Source: a bacterium (lineage in GTDB: Bacteria; Verrucomicrobiota; Kiritimatiellia; UBA8416; CAMZLY01). Taken from it: DNA of 10,801 nt. Of this stretch, positions 1 to 6,417 are shown in pieces. A program made the position numbers and the translations under genes. Under the pieces are notes generated by a model that worked only from the letters and a program-made list of their open reading frames with translations, had not been told where the DNA came from and did not search any database. The number at the start of each line of letters is the position of its first letter. The stretch's first letter is position 1. The DNA lies in the NCBI GenBank assembly GCA_030632465.1, contig DAOVUR010000045.1:1-10801 (forward strand), given 5' to 3'.

Positions 1-281
1 ATCTCGTGTGCACCGTAATTCTCAACCGATAAAATAGTGCTCAGAAAATCGTCATCCTCAAATGTGAAAAACCCAGCAATGTTTTTTTGAAGCACCGAGT
101 TAAAATCACTGGTCCCAACTAGTTTCAGAAATGCAAGATTGGCACGCTCAATTACACCTTTTGTATTAATCAACAACATGACCTGTGGCACAAGATCCAC
201 CATATGCTCAAGTTGTAATTTTGCATTATGTATAGCGCGCACAACCTCATCGGAAGTGTTTATATCTTTATTATTGTTCAT
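1..281 (-). CDS. PAS-domain protein, N-terminal part (runs off the left edge)
   Basis: Reading on the minus strand from the ATG at 281-279 gives 93 codons without a stop up to the window edge. The start is MNNNKDINTSDEVV. A short helix follows, then a PAS-type core beginning near residue 29 (DLVPQVMLLINTKGVIERAN), with the usual hydrophobic strand, G-turn and AN pair, then an FFTFEDDDFLSTI segment. PAS domains sense small ligands or redox state, or mediate dimerisation, usually ahead of a histidine kinase, GGDEF or other output domain. That output lies outside the window, so the protein's activity is unknown. The start is well supported: a Shine-Dalgarno-like AAGGGG (288-293) lies 6 nt upstream, and the ATG overlaps the TGA of the dus gene (ATGA), so the two are probably co-translated. 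A dusB-plus-PAS-kinase order recalls nifR3-ntrB of alphaproteobacteria, but the sequence does not show that this is NtrB. Confidence 0.72.
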   Translation of the reverse strand, partial: MNNNKDINTSDEVVRAIHNAKLQLEHMVDLVPQVMLLINTKGVIERANLAFLKLVGTSDFNSVLQKNIAGFFTFEDDDFLSTILSVENYGAHE

Positions 282-1306
282 ATATTTCCCCTTCTCTGTC
301 GCTCAACCACATATTCAACTGCAATTTTCACATCCTGTAAAGACTTTATCTTATCCATACTCCTACGAATATGTAACCCGCCTTCCATACCAGAGAGATA
401 TTGACTCAAATGCCCTCTAAAACTAGCAACAGCAGACTCTTCTGCTGAAACCACTTTCTTCTGATAGTACATTGCCTTCTCTTTCATTGCAATAATCATC
501 ATTAGGTGCTCAATAATAACAGCAGCCCACTCATCAAGCGAGCATCTATTATATATTTTTTCATTTAATAAAGAGTACACTTCATCAAAAAACCAAGGGT
601 TACCCAATGCCGCCCGACCAATCATAACACCATCAACAGCTGTTGCCTTAAACATAGCCAACACATCACTTGCCTCATCGATTCCGCCATTACCAACAAC
701 AGGTATACTACGCTCACTTTTCACTTTAGCTAAGCTATCCCAATCAGCCTTTCCGCGATGCTGGTCAGACGCAAAGCGTGCGTGAATAAATATCGCTTTA
801 CCGCCCCCCTCCTCAACCGCCTGCGCTACTTCAGAAATATTCTTTGTATCCGCCGTAACACCTATTCTTGTTTTAACCGTCACCGGTAGCGATACAGCGC
901 TTGATACAGCAGATACGATTTCTCCGATAAGCTTGGGGCTTTTCATTAAAGCAACACCATTACCCTTAGTGACAAGCTTCCGCACCGGACAGCCACAATT
1001 TATATCAATCAGATCAAAACAGCCAAGTTTTTCTACCGTACTAGCAGCCATAGCCATCGCCTCCGGATCATGCCCATAAAGATGCGCACCTACTGGATGC
1101 TCCCGTTTATCCACACGCAACATATCAAAGGTTCGTTTCGATTCATAATTGATCGCTTGCGTACTAATAACCTCAGTCATACTAAGCCCACTACCATAAC
1201 GCTGACAAAGCACACGCATAGCCATATCAGTATACCCAGCCATAGGCGCCAGTATCACCGGCATCTTTATGGTAAGGTCACCTATCTGTAATGGCTTTAT
1301 TTTCAA
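278..1306 (-). CDS. dusB: tRNA-dihydrouridine synthase, DusB/NifR3-like
   Basis: FMN- and NADPH-dependent enzyme that reduces specific uridines in the tRNA D-loop to dihydrouridine; it acts in the cytoplasm. The 342-residue length fits the family. Visible signatures are the N-terminal FMN-barrel strand MPVILAPMAGYTD (residues 15-27), DINCGCPVRK (101-110) with the presumed catalytic Cys106, the following KGNGVALM, PVTVKTRIG (141-149), the FIHAR strand (173-177), IPVVGNGGI (201-209) and the phosphate-binding GVMIGRAALGNPWFF (226-240). A helical tRNA-binding region with FRGH and HIRR closes the protein. The start codon is TTG: it is preceded by GGAG (1315-1318) at 8 nt, and the residues after it (IKPLQIGDLTIKMP) match the usual start of the family, whereas the first in-frame ATG would cut into the barrel. 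Its TGA overlaps the ATG of the PAS gene. The exact paralogue (DusB rather than DusA or DusC) is inferred from overall resemblance. Confidence 0.95.
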   Translation of the reverse strand: MKIKPLQIGDLTIKMPVILAPMAGYTDMAMRVLCQRYGSGLSMTEVISTQAINYESKRTFDMLRVDKREHPVGAHLYGHDPEAMAMAASTVEKLGCFDLIDINCGCPVRKLVTKGNGVALMKSPKLIGEIVSAVSSAVSLPVTVKTRIGVTADTKNISEVAQAVEEGGGKAIFIHARFASDQHRGKADWDSLAKVKSERSIPVVGNGGIDEASDVLAMFKATAVDGVMIGRAALGNPWFFDEVYSLLNEKIYNRCSLDEWAAVIIEHLMMIIAMKEKAMYYQKKVVSAEESAVASFRGHLSQYLSGMEGGLHIRRSMDKIKSLQDVKIAVEYVVERQRRGNI

Positions 1307-1371
1307 AACTCACACTCCAGTCTTATCATTTAATACGTCTGCAAATCCAGATTACATCAACAATACAACTC

Positions 1372-1402
1372 ACTATATTTTTCATACTTAATTCTTCTTC
1401 AA
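1372..1402 (-). promoter_or_regulatory. possible sigma-70-type promoter for dusB-PAS
   Basis: On the minus strand a TATAGT (-10-like, 1372-1377) is preceded by TTGAAG (-35-like, 1397-1402) with a 19-bp gap, longer than the 17-bp optimum. It lies about 66 bp before the TTG start of dusB. The region is AT-rich, so chance matches are likely. Confidence 0.25.
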
Positions 1403-1403
1403 T

Positions 1404-1432
1404 TTAAAACAGAATATATCAAGTTGTATAAA
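1404..1432 (+). promoter_or_regulatory. possible sigma-70-type promoter for yggT-yggU
   Basis: TTAAAA (1404-1409), a 17-bp spacer and TATAAA (1427-1432) face the yggT gene. The box matches are 4/6 and 5/6 to consensus. It would leave a leader of about 120 nt that contains the CGTAAT-type repeat at 1477-1508. AT-rich context limits confidence. Confidence 0.3.
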
Positions 1433-1476
1433 AATGTACATTTAATTCTATTCCGCTATCAACACACATACCAGCA

Positions 1477-1508
1477 ATTCGTAATCCATAACTCGTAATT
1501 CGCAATTA
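1477..1508. repeat. CGTAAT-type degenerate repeat between dusB and yggT
   Basis: The stretch contains ATTCGTAATCC, then ACTCGTAATTCGCAATT: three spaced near-copies of a CGTAAT/CGCAAT unit. Related, more regular TAATCGTAATC units occur at 7900-7926, 8532-8552 and 8705-8747, always outside or at the edges of genes. No function is evident. Confidence 0.5.
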
Positions 1509-1557
1509 TTTCCAATCCTCTCTTGACGTTTCACCAATTACCAGCGACCATACGCCC

Positions 1558-2406
1558 ATGAATATTGGAATATGGGATTCACTTTACAACATAATTTTAC
1601 TGCTTTTCTGGAATATAATCTGGACTACTGATGGTTTTGACATGGTTCGTAACCCATTGCTGTCCCCAATAATTAAGCTTCAGAACAAGACGATAGATTT
1701 CCTCAAACCTATACTTCCCTTTATGCCTCATCAGATAATAGCCGCAACTGCTTTTATCTTTCTCATTGTGTTTCGTGGAATAACCATTCCACCTGGAGCA
1801 GAATGGGAATTGATACTAGGGATTGGCGGTGCAACAATTCAAGATGGTAGCATCTTAACCAAAATATTTTTCAGCTTTCTCTCTTTTGCCATCTTCATCT
1901 TTAAAATATGGGCACTATCACTTATCTACATCAAAACAAAACAACAGGCATCATATAATACTAATACCGATGCTCTGTTTAGTCTTGCCAAACCTTTCTC
2001 ATTCATAACAATAACCATTAGGCCTGTCGTTATATTTATATTCGGTATGCTTATTGCATACAGCTTAATGATTTTCGGCAGTAGTGATCAAAGCACATCA
2101 ACACTCCTTGTCACTATCACGCAACTTGCAGTGCTTTCCTTGTCAGGTCTGGTGTCAGTTCTGGGAATTATTAGACATCTAACTGCCATTATGATAATTG
2201 GGTCATTATTTGCAGCATTCGCAGCGGCACCGCAAATTCAGAGGTTTTGCCGCGAAGGTATAGACACATTAATAGGTCCCATGCGGCGTCACCCAATACG
2301 CATAGGTATGTTCGACCTAACCCCAATCATCTTTCTACTAGCAATACAGTTTGCATGGGAGTTCCTGAATCTAATGCTAAGTAATGCATTAACAAATATC
2401 TCATGA
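1558..2406 (+). CDS. YggT-like integral membrane protein
   Basis: Hydrophobic 282-residue protein with roughly six predicted membrane segments, for example around residues 9-22, 58-73, 103-125, 150-175, 182-225 and 256-275. The C-terminal part, with LIGPMRRHPIRIGMFDLTPIIFLLAIQF, follows the YggT pattern (P-x-RR-x-x-P, then D-(L/F)-(S/T)-P-I plus a membrane helix). NPLLSPIIKLQNKTIDFLKPILP near residues 31-54 looks like a diverged first copy. YggT proteins are poorly characterised inner-membrane proteins; roles in osmotic tolerance or division have been proposed, and nothing here specifies the function. The protein is longer than the usual 90-190 residues because of a long middle section. No Shine-Dalgarno is visible before the ATG at 1558; a later start at Met29 is possible. 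The gene overlaps yggU by 4 nt, the pairing seen in many bacteria. Confidence 0.72.
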   Translation: MNIGIWDSLYNIILLLFWNIIWTTDGFDMVRNPLLSPIIKLQNKTIDFLKPILPFMPHQIIAATAFIFLIVFRGITIPPGAEWELILGIGGATIQDGSILTKIFFSFLSFAIFIFKIWALSLIYIKTKQQASYNTNTDALFSLAKPFSFITITIRPVVIFIFGMLIAYSLMIFGSSDQSTSTLLVTITQLAVLSLSGLVSVLGIIRHLTAIMIIGSLFAAFAAAPQIQRFCREGIDTLIGPMRRHPIRIGMFDLTPIIFLLAIQFAWEFLNLMLSNALTNIS

Positions 2407-2702
2407 GCATAATCACAGAAACAGACAAAGGCACAGTCATTAACATCCGCCTAATCCCACGTGCATCCACGAATAAAGTTGCTGGCGTACTAGATGACGC
2501 TATAAAAATAAGATTGCAAGCACCACCAGTAGAAGGAAAAGCAAATAAGGCACTAATAAAGTTTCTCGCCAAACTACTAAAAGTACCAGCAGCACATATT
2601 GAACTAATTTCAGGGGAGACAAATCGCAACAAACGTATTCTAATATACGAAACTACAAAAAATCATGTAACCGAAAAACTTGGACTACAGGAGCTTTTGT
2701 GA
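2403..2702 (+). CDS. yggU: DUF167 / YggU family protein
   Basis: Small 99-residue cytoplasmic protein covering the whole DUF167 domain. The family signature is clear: IRLIPRASTNKVAGV (residues 15-29), the DDAIKIRLQAPPVEGKANKALIKF block (31-54) with the invariant P-P-V-E-G-K-A-N, and a C-terminal ISGETNRNKRI (69-79) matching the family's SG-x-x-S/N-R-x-K pattern. The biochemical role of the family is unknown. Its ATG overlaps the TGA of the YggT gene (ATGA), implying translational coupling; no separate Shine-Dalgarno is visible. No convincing intrinsic terminator follows the gene. Confidence 0.93.
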   Translation: MSIITETDKGTVINIRLIPRASTNKVAGVLDDAIKIRLQAPPVEGKANKALIKFLAKLLKVPAAHIELISGETNRNKRILIYETTKNHVTEKLGLQELL

Positions 2703-2727
2703 ATTCTTGGCAGACTGATTCTCTGTT

Positions 2728-2752
2728 AACTCGTTTCTAACTTCAATGCTTT
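2728..2752 (+). repeat. left copy of an imperfect 25-nt direct repeat flanking the bro pocket
   Basis: This stretch (AACTCGTTTCTAACTTC followed by AATGCTTT) matches 3593-3617 (AACTAGTTTCTAACTTC followed by GACGCTTC) at 21 of 25 positions, including 12 identical bases GTTTCTAACTTC. The right copy covers the last codons and stop of the RNase R gene. The pair brackets the accessory bro gene and its repeats, which suggests an old insertion or duplication at the rnr 3' end. Chance resemblance is not excluded. Confidence 0.4.
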
Positions 2753-2763
2753 TAAAACACTAA

Positions 2764-2873
2764 TTGCGAAACCTAAGGTGTCACACCCCGCAACTTGCCG
2801 CGGCACTAACTGTAGGGCTGGAACGGCTGAGGCACGATGCCTTCCAGCCAAGCCCGGCGGGAAGGTTTCGCAA
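2764..2873. repeat. 11-bp inverted repeat overlapping the palindromic element
   Basis: TTGCGAAACCT (2764-2774) is the exact reverse complement of AGGTTTCGCAA (2863-2873). The left arm is outside, and the right arm inside, the 85-bp palindrome at 2811-2895. A perfect 10-bp palindrome TGCCGCGGCA lies between at about 2797-2806. The arrangement suggests that the repeated material extends left beyond the main element, as a composite or nested set of hairpins. Confidence 0.5.
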
Positions 2874-3380
2874 GCTCAACCGTTCCAGCCCTACAATAAA
2901 TAGATGCCTGAGGAACTTTCCCCGAGAAGCATTATTCATCCACTCTTTGGAATACCCTTTTGCTAGATAAGTTTTCATTGCACGATCAAATGCCAACTCA
3001 GGATCATCGACCTCGTCAATTCGTTCAGCGCCAACTTTCGCCAGCCATAGCTTAAAAGGCTCAGCATTTTTTGAAGGGATAGATTGGATAATCCTTAGAA
3101 CACCCTCAGTGTCTGCCGCTTGTATCTTTCGTATCTTACCATCACCGGCCCGCATTTCAACAGGGGTACAAATTGTACCCCAATTGAGATTTAGTAGAGA
3201 GTTACGGCTACGCATACGCTTTATATATTGTTTTACATCTTTACTATCAGACAATATCTGCACAATATCTTGTACTGAAAAGTACCATTTCCCTTGCTCA
3301 TCATCCCAATGAGTTCTTACAGCCTTTTCCTGAAACAACTGTAATTTATTATCTTCAGAGGCTCTTGCAAAACTATTCAT
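2781..3380 (-). CDS. BRO-N / phage antirepressor-like protein, C-terminally truncated
   Basis: Residues 1-149 resemble the BRO-N/DinD-like accessory proteins found in phages and bacterial islands. WYFSVQDIVQILSDSKDVKQYIKRM (32-56) is the presumed DNA-binding Bro-N core, then GKIRKIQAADTEGVLRIIQSIPS, PFKLWLAKVGAERIDEVDDPELAFDRAMKTYLAKGYSKEWMN. In relatives the last motif continues into an RxxxIxxRxELTDEW-type helix and further sequence. Here it breaks at about residue 150, and from 2895 leftwards the frame simply reads through the 85-bp palindromic element at 2811-2895, giving a low-complexity tail (VGLERLSL to SAAASCGV). The gene has therefore lost its C-terminus to a repeat insertion and is probably a remnant. 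No good Shine-Dalgarno precedes the ATG, and a REPIN-like element lies only 14 bp upstream, so its promoter may be displaced too. Exact biological function is unknown for this family. Confidence 0.75.
   Translation of the reverse strand: MNSFARASEDNKLQLFQEKAVRTHWDDEQGKWYFSVQDIVQILSDSKDVKQYIKRMRSRNSLLNLNWGTICTPVEMRAGDGKIRKIQAADTEGVLRIIQSIPSKNAEPFKLWLAKVGAERIDEVDDPELAFDRAMKTYLAKGYSKEWMNNASRGKFLRHLFIVGLERLSLRNLPAGLGWKASCLSRSSPTVSAAASCGV
2811..2895. repeat. 85-bp palindromic REP-like element inserted in the bro gene
   Basis: The outer arms TGTAGGGCTGGAACGG + CTGAG (2811-2831) and CTCAA + CCGTTCCAGCCCTACA (2875-2895) are inverted copies, with 20 of 21 positions pairing and the remaining one able to form a G-U pair. 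Inside is a second set of complementary segments: CCTTCC with GGAAGG, and GGCTGGAA with TTCCAGCC, so alternative folds exist. Both ends start with GTAG when read inwards, the foot seen at REP elements recognised by RAYT (TnpA-REP) transposases. No transposase is encoded in the window. The element lies in the reading frame of the bro gene and explains its aberrant C-terminus. Confidence 0.75.
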
Positions 3381-3394
3381 TTATACTGCTTTTT

Positions 3395-3501
3395 GTGTAG
3401 CGTTGGCCGTCTCGGCCAATCCTTCCCGAAGGGAAGCTCGCCTTCACAACCACTCCTAGGGCTGCGCCCGTCGCTTTTGCCTGAGACAGGCAACACTACA
3501 C
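3395..3501. repeat. REPIN-like element: two inverted 25-nt REP units
   Basis: The plus-strand unit at 3395-3419 reads GTGTAG, CG, then the 7-bp hairpin TTGGCCG-TCT-CGGCCAA. The unit at 3477-3501, read on the minus strand, is GTGTAG, TG, then TTGCCTG-TCT-CAGGCAA. Same length, same foot, same loop, but different stems that both pair perfectly, so the changes are compensatory. The 57 bp between them contain the perfect hairpin CTTCCC-GAA-GGGAAG (3422-3436) and GGGC-TGC-GCCC (3459-3469). This inverted pair is the architecture named REPIN. It sits 14 bp upstream of the bro start codon and 100 bp from the end of RNase R. Confidence 0.75.
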
Positions 3502-3592
3502 TGCCTTTATTCAATCTTACATCTCTATTTTCAGAATTAGTTTTGCAAGAGGCTCTTCATTTTTCATAATTACTCACACACCCCCATAATTC

Positions 3593-3617
3593 AACTAGTT
3601 TCTAACTTCGACGCTTC
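3593..3617 (+). repeat. right copy of the imperfect 25-nt direct repeat, overlapping the rnr stop
   Basis: Partner of 2728-2752 (21/25 identical). It covers the last RNase R codons and its TAG stop (CTA at 3602-3604 on this strand). See the left copy for comparison and caveats. Confidence 0.4.
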
Positions 3618-5878
3618 GCACCACCGCTTTTCTTGCCCTTTTTACCGCCACCTTTTTTGCCACGATTCTTCGATGAAACATCAGAATGCCACGACTTGCC
3701 AGCCGGCTTCTTGCGCTTGCCACTACTCTGTCCACGACTAAAGTGTTCCTTTGGTGATGAAGCAAGCGTAAAATCGATACGACTCTTATCAAAGTCTACA
3801 AATGACACAATCACTTTGAGTTGCGTGCCACGTTTATAAACAACTCTACCAGCACGTAGAAGGTCATTCTTGGCATCATGTCGCACAAACTTGTTCGACA
3901 CAGTAGAAACGTGAACAAGCCCCTGTAGCTGCAACGATGGTACATCCACAAACATACCGAAATTCGTAACCCTAGATACAACAGCATCATAAGCATGTGG
4001 CTTTTTAATCTTTAACTGCTCTGCCAAGAACCGGAATTTCTTAATTTCCAATAATTCTCTTTCAGCCTCTTCAGCATTACGCTCTGTCTGTGAACAGCCT
4101 GTCGCAATATTACCCATCTCCACCTTATCATACAAGCCGGCCTTATTCTTGAAAAGTAGTTCGCCAAGTTGACGATGCACCACTAGATCAGGATAACGAC
4201 GTATCGGAGAAGTAAAATGCGCATAAAAACTCTTTGCCAACCCATAATGCCCTGCATCTGCCACTGAATATATAGCACGACTCATACTACGCAAAACTGC
4301 TATCTGTGCGTAGTACGACAAAGGATCATCCACAATCTTCTTCATAAAGCTTGATAGATTCTTGCGGACATTAAGATTGCCCGGAGCAAACCCCATCTCC
4401 TCTAAGTCTACTTTTAGATCATCTATCTTTTTTGTCTTTGGTTTTGCATGATAACGATGAATAAGAAGCATACCCTGCTTAGATAACTCGACATCAACCG
4501 CTTCATTGGCAGCAACCATACACTCTTCCACAAGCTCATGTGACTCATCGCTAGAGGAACCACGAACCTCTTTAATATGCCCTTCACCATCATATATAAT
4601 TTCACATTCTGGTAGATTCATAACCAGCGCATGTTTCGCAAAACGACGACTCCGTAACTTTTTGGCTAATGAATTAATATTATGCAATAAAGTCACAGTC
4701 TCCTGCGATACCTTCTGTTGCCCTTGATCTGAATTTTTATCAGAACCTTCAAGTATCGCCATAGCCTCTTCATAAGTAAACCTGACTTTAGATCTGATAA
4801 TAGTGCGTGCAAACTCACTCTTTATAACAATGCCTTCTGCATCCATAGTCATAAATACGGAAAATGCCAGTCGATCCTCATCAGGCCGCAAGCTACACAT
4901 ACCGTTCGAAAGTTGTTCAGGCAACATTGGTATAACCAAGTCTGGCAGGTAGACACTATTACCGCGTATTCGTGCCTCTTTATCAAGAGCACTACCAGGT
5001 GTAACAAAATGTGACACATCAGCAATATGTACACCTAGCACCTTATTGCCATCCGCATCGATCTCTAGCGAGAGAGCATCATCAAAATCACGGGCTGTCA
5101 CTGGATCAATAGTAACAATAAGCTTATCACGCAAATCTAGACGTTCCCCCGGCTTTTCCATCAAGGTCGATGCCGTTTCCGCCTCGCGCAATACCTCATC
5201 AGGGAATTCCTGTGGCAGCTCATACTGTTTAATAATAGATATTGTATCAACTGAAGGATCATCAGCAGAACCGATAACATCGATTATCGTAGCCTCAGGG
5301 TTCACATCCTTATCAGTCCAGTCAGTAAAACGAATAACCACACGATCATTAATCTTGGCGCCATTAAGTTTATCCACATAAAAATTCTTACTATATCCAG
5401 GAGCAACAGGCACCACATAGTTAAACTTCCCTGTAGTTTTCAGCGTCCCAACAATATCACGTCGCTTACGTTCCAATACTTCTATCACTCTACCGATCTG
5501 CGCATTAGAATCACCACTTCTTTTATCAGCCTCTATACGCACCAATACACGGTCGCCCGGCAAGCCTACACCAATATTACGCTGAGGAATAAACAGATCC
5601 TCTTCGCGACCGGGAACAGCAAAATAACCATTTCCAGCTTTAGTGACACTAAGTGAACCAGCAATCAGGTCAGCAGATACACCAAGTGCATAACGTTTCC
5701 CGTGAATCAACACAATCTTACCTTCAGTAACTAGCTTATCCAATACTCGCTGAAACATTTCTAGATCTGACTCAGCCACATCAAGCATGCCAGCAAGTTC
5801 CTCTGCCGTCATAGCATCATTTCTCTGTTCAGACACAGTTTTTACTACAGCTATCTTTAACAATTCTATCTCATTCAT
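3602..5878 (-). CDS. rnr: ribonuclease R (RNB-family 3'-5' exoribonuclease)
   Basis: Processive, hydrolytic 3'-5' exoribonuclease that degrades structured RNA, acting in mRNA decay, rRNA quality control and cold or stress adaptation. The 758 residues carry the full RNase R order: an N-terminal winged-helix-like region (about 1-64), cold-shock domain 1 (about 71-115), cold-shock domain 2 (about 141-200), the RNB catalytic domain (about 247-575), an S1 domain (about 627-707) and a Lys/Gly-rich tail (from about 711) ending KKGGGKKGKKSGGAKRRS. The catalytic signature TIDPVTARDFDDALS holds the metal-binding Asp258, Asp264, Asp266 and Asp267. HFTSPIRRYPDLVVHRQL (554-571) is the conserved RNB end motif. 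The basic tail and N-terminal HTH favour RNase R over RNase II. The start has a strong AAGGAAGG (5887-5894) at 8 nt. It lies 206 bp downstream of the ykgJ-like gene on the same strand; a shared transcript is possible but not shown. Confidence 0.97.
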   Translation of the reverse strand: MNEIELLKIAVVKTVSEQRNDAMTAEELAGMLDVAESDLEMFQRVLDKLVTEGKIVLIHGKRYALGVSADLIAGSLSVTKAGNGYFAVPGREEDLFIPQRNIGVGLPGDRVLVRIEADKRSGDSNAQIGRVIEVLERKRRDIVGTLKTTGKFNYVVPVAPGYSKNFYVDKLNGAKINDRVVIRFTDWTDKDVNPEATIIDVIGSADDPSVDTISIIKQYELPQEFPDEVLREAETASTLMEKPGERLDLRDKLIVTIDPVTARDFDDALSLEIDADGNKVLGVHIADVSHFVTPGSALDKEARIRGNSVYLPDLVIPMLPEQLSNGMCSLRPDEDRLAFSVFMTMDAEGIVIKSEFARTIIRSKVRFTYEEAMAILEGSDKNSDQGQQKVSQETVTLLHNINSLAKKLRSRRFAKHALVMNLPECEIIYDGEGHIKEVRGSSSDESHELVEECMVAANEAVDVELSKQGMLLIHRYHAKPKTKKIDDLKVDLEEMGFAPGNLNVRKNLSSFMKKIVDDPLSYYAQIAVLRSMSRAIYSVADAGHYGLAKSFYAHFTSPIRRYPDLVVHRQLGELLFKNKAGLYDKVEMGNIATGCSQTERNAEEAERELLEIKKFRFLAEQLKIKKPHAYDAVVSRVTNFGMFVDVPSLQLQGLVHVSTVSNKFVRHDAKNDLLRAGRVVYKRGTQLKVIVSFVDFDKSRIDFTLASSPKEHFSRGQSSGKRKKPAGKSWHSDVSSKNRGKKGGGKKGKKSGGAKRRS

Positions 5879-5966
5879 ATTTTATTCCTTCCTTAAATTT
5901 CATCATCACACCTATCTGCACATCCTTCGAGTCATCCGTCTTCGCTATTCGCTTGCTGCGCCGTGA

Positions 5967-5987
5967 CAGGTAGCGCTGACGCTACAC
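5967..5987 (-). repeat. GTGTAG-led hairpin between ykgJ-like gene and rnr
   Basis: Read on the minus strand, GTGTAGCG begins this segment as in the REP unit at 3395. The bases GTAGCG-TCAG-CGCTAC form a 6-bp stem with a 4-nt loop. Unlike the other REP units, the foot itself takes part in the stem, so it may be a decayed or different element. It lies about 90 bp upstream of the RNase R start codon. Confidence 0.4.
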
Positions 5988-6007
5988 ATCCCTTAATTAT
6001 TCAAATC

Positions 6008-6075
6008 TTTTCCAGTAGAGCAGTAAATTATTTTGTCACCAATCATTCTGTCAAAAGCATTTTTCAGTAGAGCGG
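6008..6075 (+). repeat. short direct repeats upstream of rnr
   Basis: TTTTCCAGTAGAGCAG (6008-6023) and TTTTTCAGTAGAGCGG (6060-6075) share the core CAGTAGAGC and lie 52 bp apart. Between them AATCATTCTGTCA (6041-6053) recurs exactly at 8587-8599, and TGTCACC occurs beside both copies. This points to fragments of a dispersed intergenic repeat. No function can be assigned. Confidence 0.45.
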
Positions 6076-6084
6076 CTTCCGTTT

Positions 6085-6417
6085 TCATCCTTCTGAGTTC
6101 CCGAAAACTCCCTTACAAATCTTTTCCCACCCAGGAAATCGCCACTTAAAAGGAAACGTACGGCACTGTAATGGTTTCACCTTATCAATCGTGCAATTAT
6201 TGCCATCAAGAAATCTACATGAACCATTGTCATTTTCAGTCAAGCTTAAGGTTCGTCTATCATGGGTAAGTCGAGTATACTCACTTGTGAAATCGTAAAG
6301 TGGCATCTCCAAAAACTCGGCAATATCTTCAGCTTCACCCGGGCGCAACTTCACATAGCCATGTGCTCGACAGCACTCGCCGCATTGCTTACACCCTTTA
6401 AAGTTTTCTACAGACAT
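6085..6417 (-). CDS. YkgJ-family Cys-rich (putative Zn/Fe-binding) protein
   Basis: Small 110-residue soluble protein of the YkgJ-type CxxCxxCC family, annotated generally as zinc- or iron-chelating without a known reaction. Eight cysteines are visible: C9, C12, C15 and C16 in CKQCGECCRAHG, C67 in SCRFL, C75 in NNCTIDKVKP, C85 in LQCRTFPF, and C101. The spacing C-x2-C-x2-CC followed by C-x7-C-x9-C-R-x-FPF is the family signature, and the length is normal. Its ATG shares one base with the thrC stop (TAATG), so it is almost certainly translated from the thrC message. The two products have no known biochemical link; YkgJ proteins are often proposed to act in metal-cofactor handling. Confidence 0.88.
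   Translation of the reverse strand: MSVENFKGCKQCGECCRAHGYVKLRPGEAEDIAEFLEMPLYDFTSEYTRLTHDRRTLSLTENDNGSCRFLDGNNCTIDKVKPLQCRTFPFKWRFPGWEKICKGVFGNSEG

Noticed and set aside
2764..2970. 68-codon plus-strand reading frame
   Set aside because: It reads straight through the palindromic element, has no family resemblance and no ribosome-binding site, and is antisense to the bro gene.
3395..3501. Rho-independent terminator for rnr or a CRISPR-like array
   Set aside because: The hairpins are not followed by T-tracts in the direction of rnr, and the repeats are inverted and only two in number, without regular spacers.
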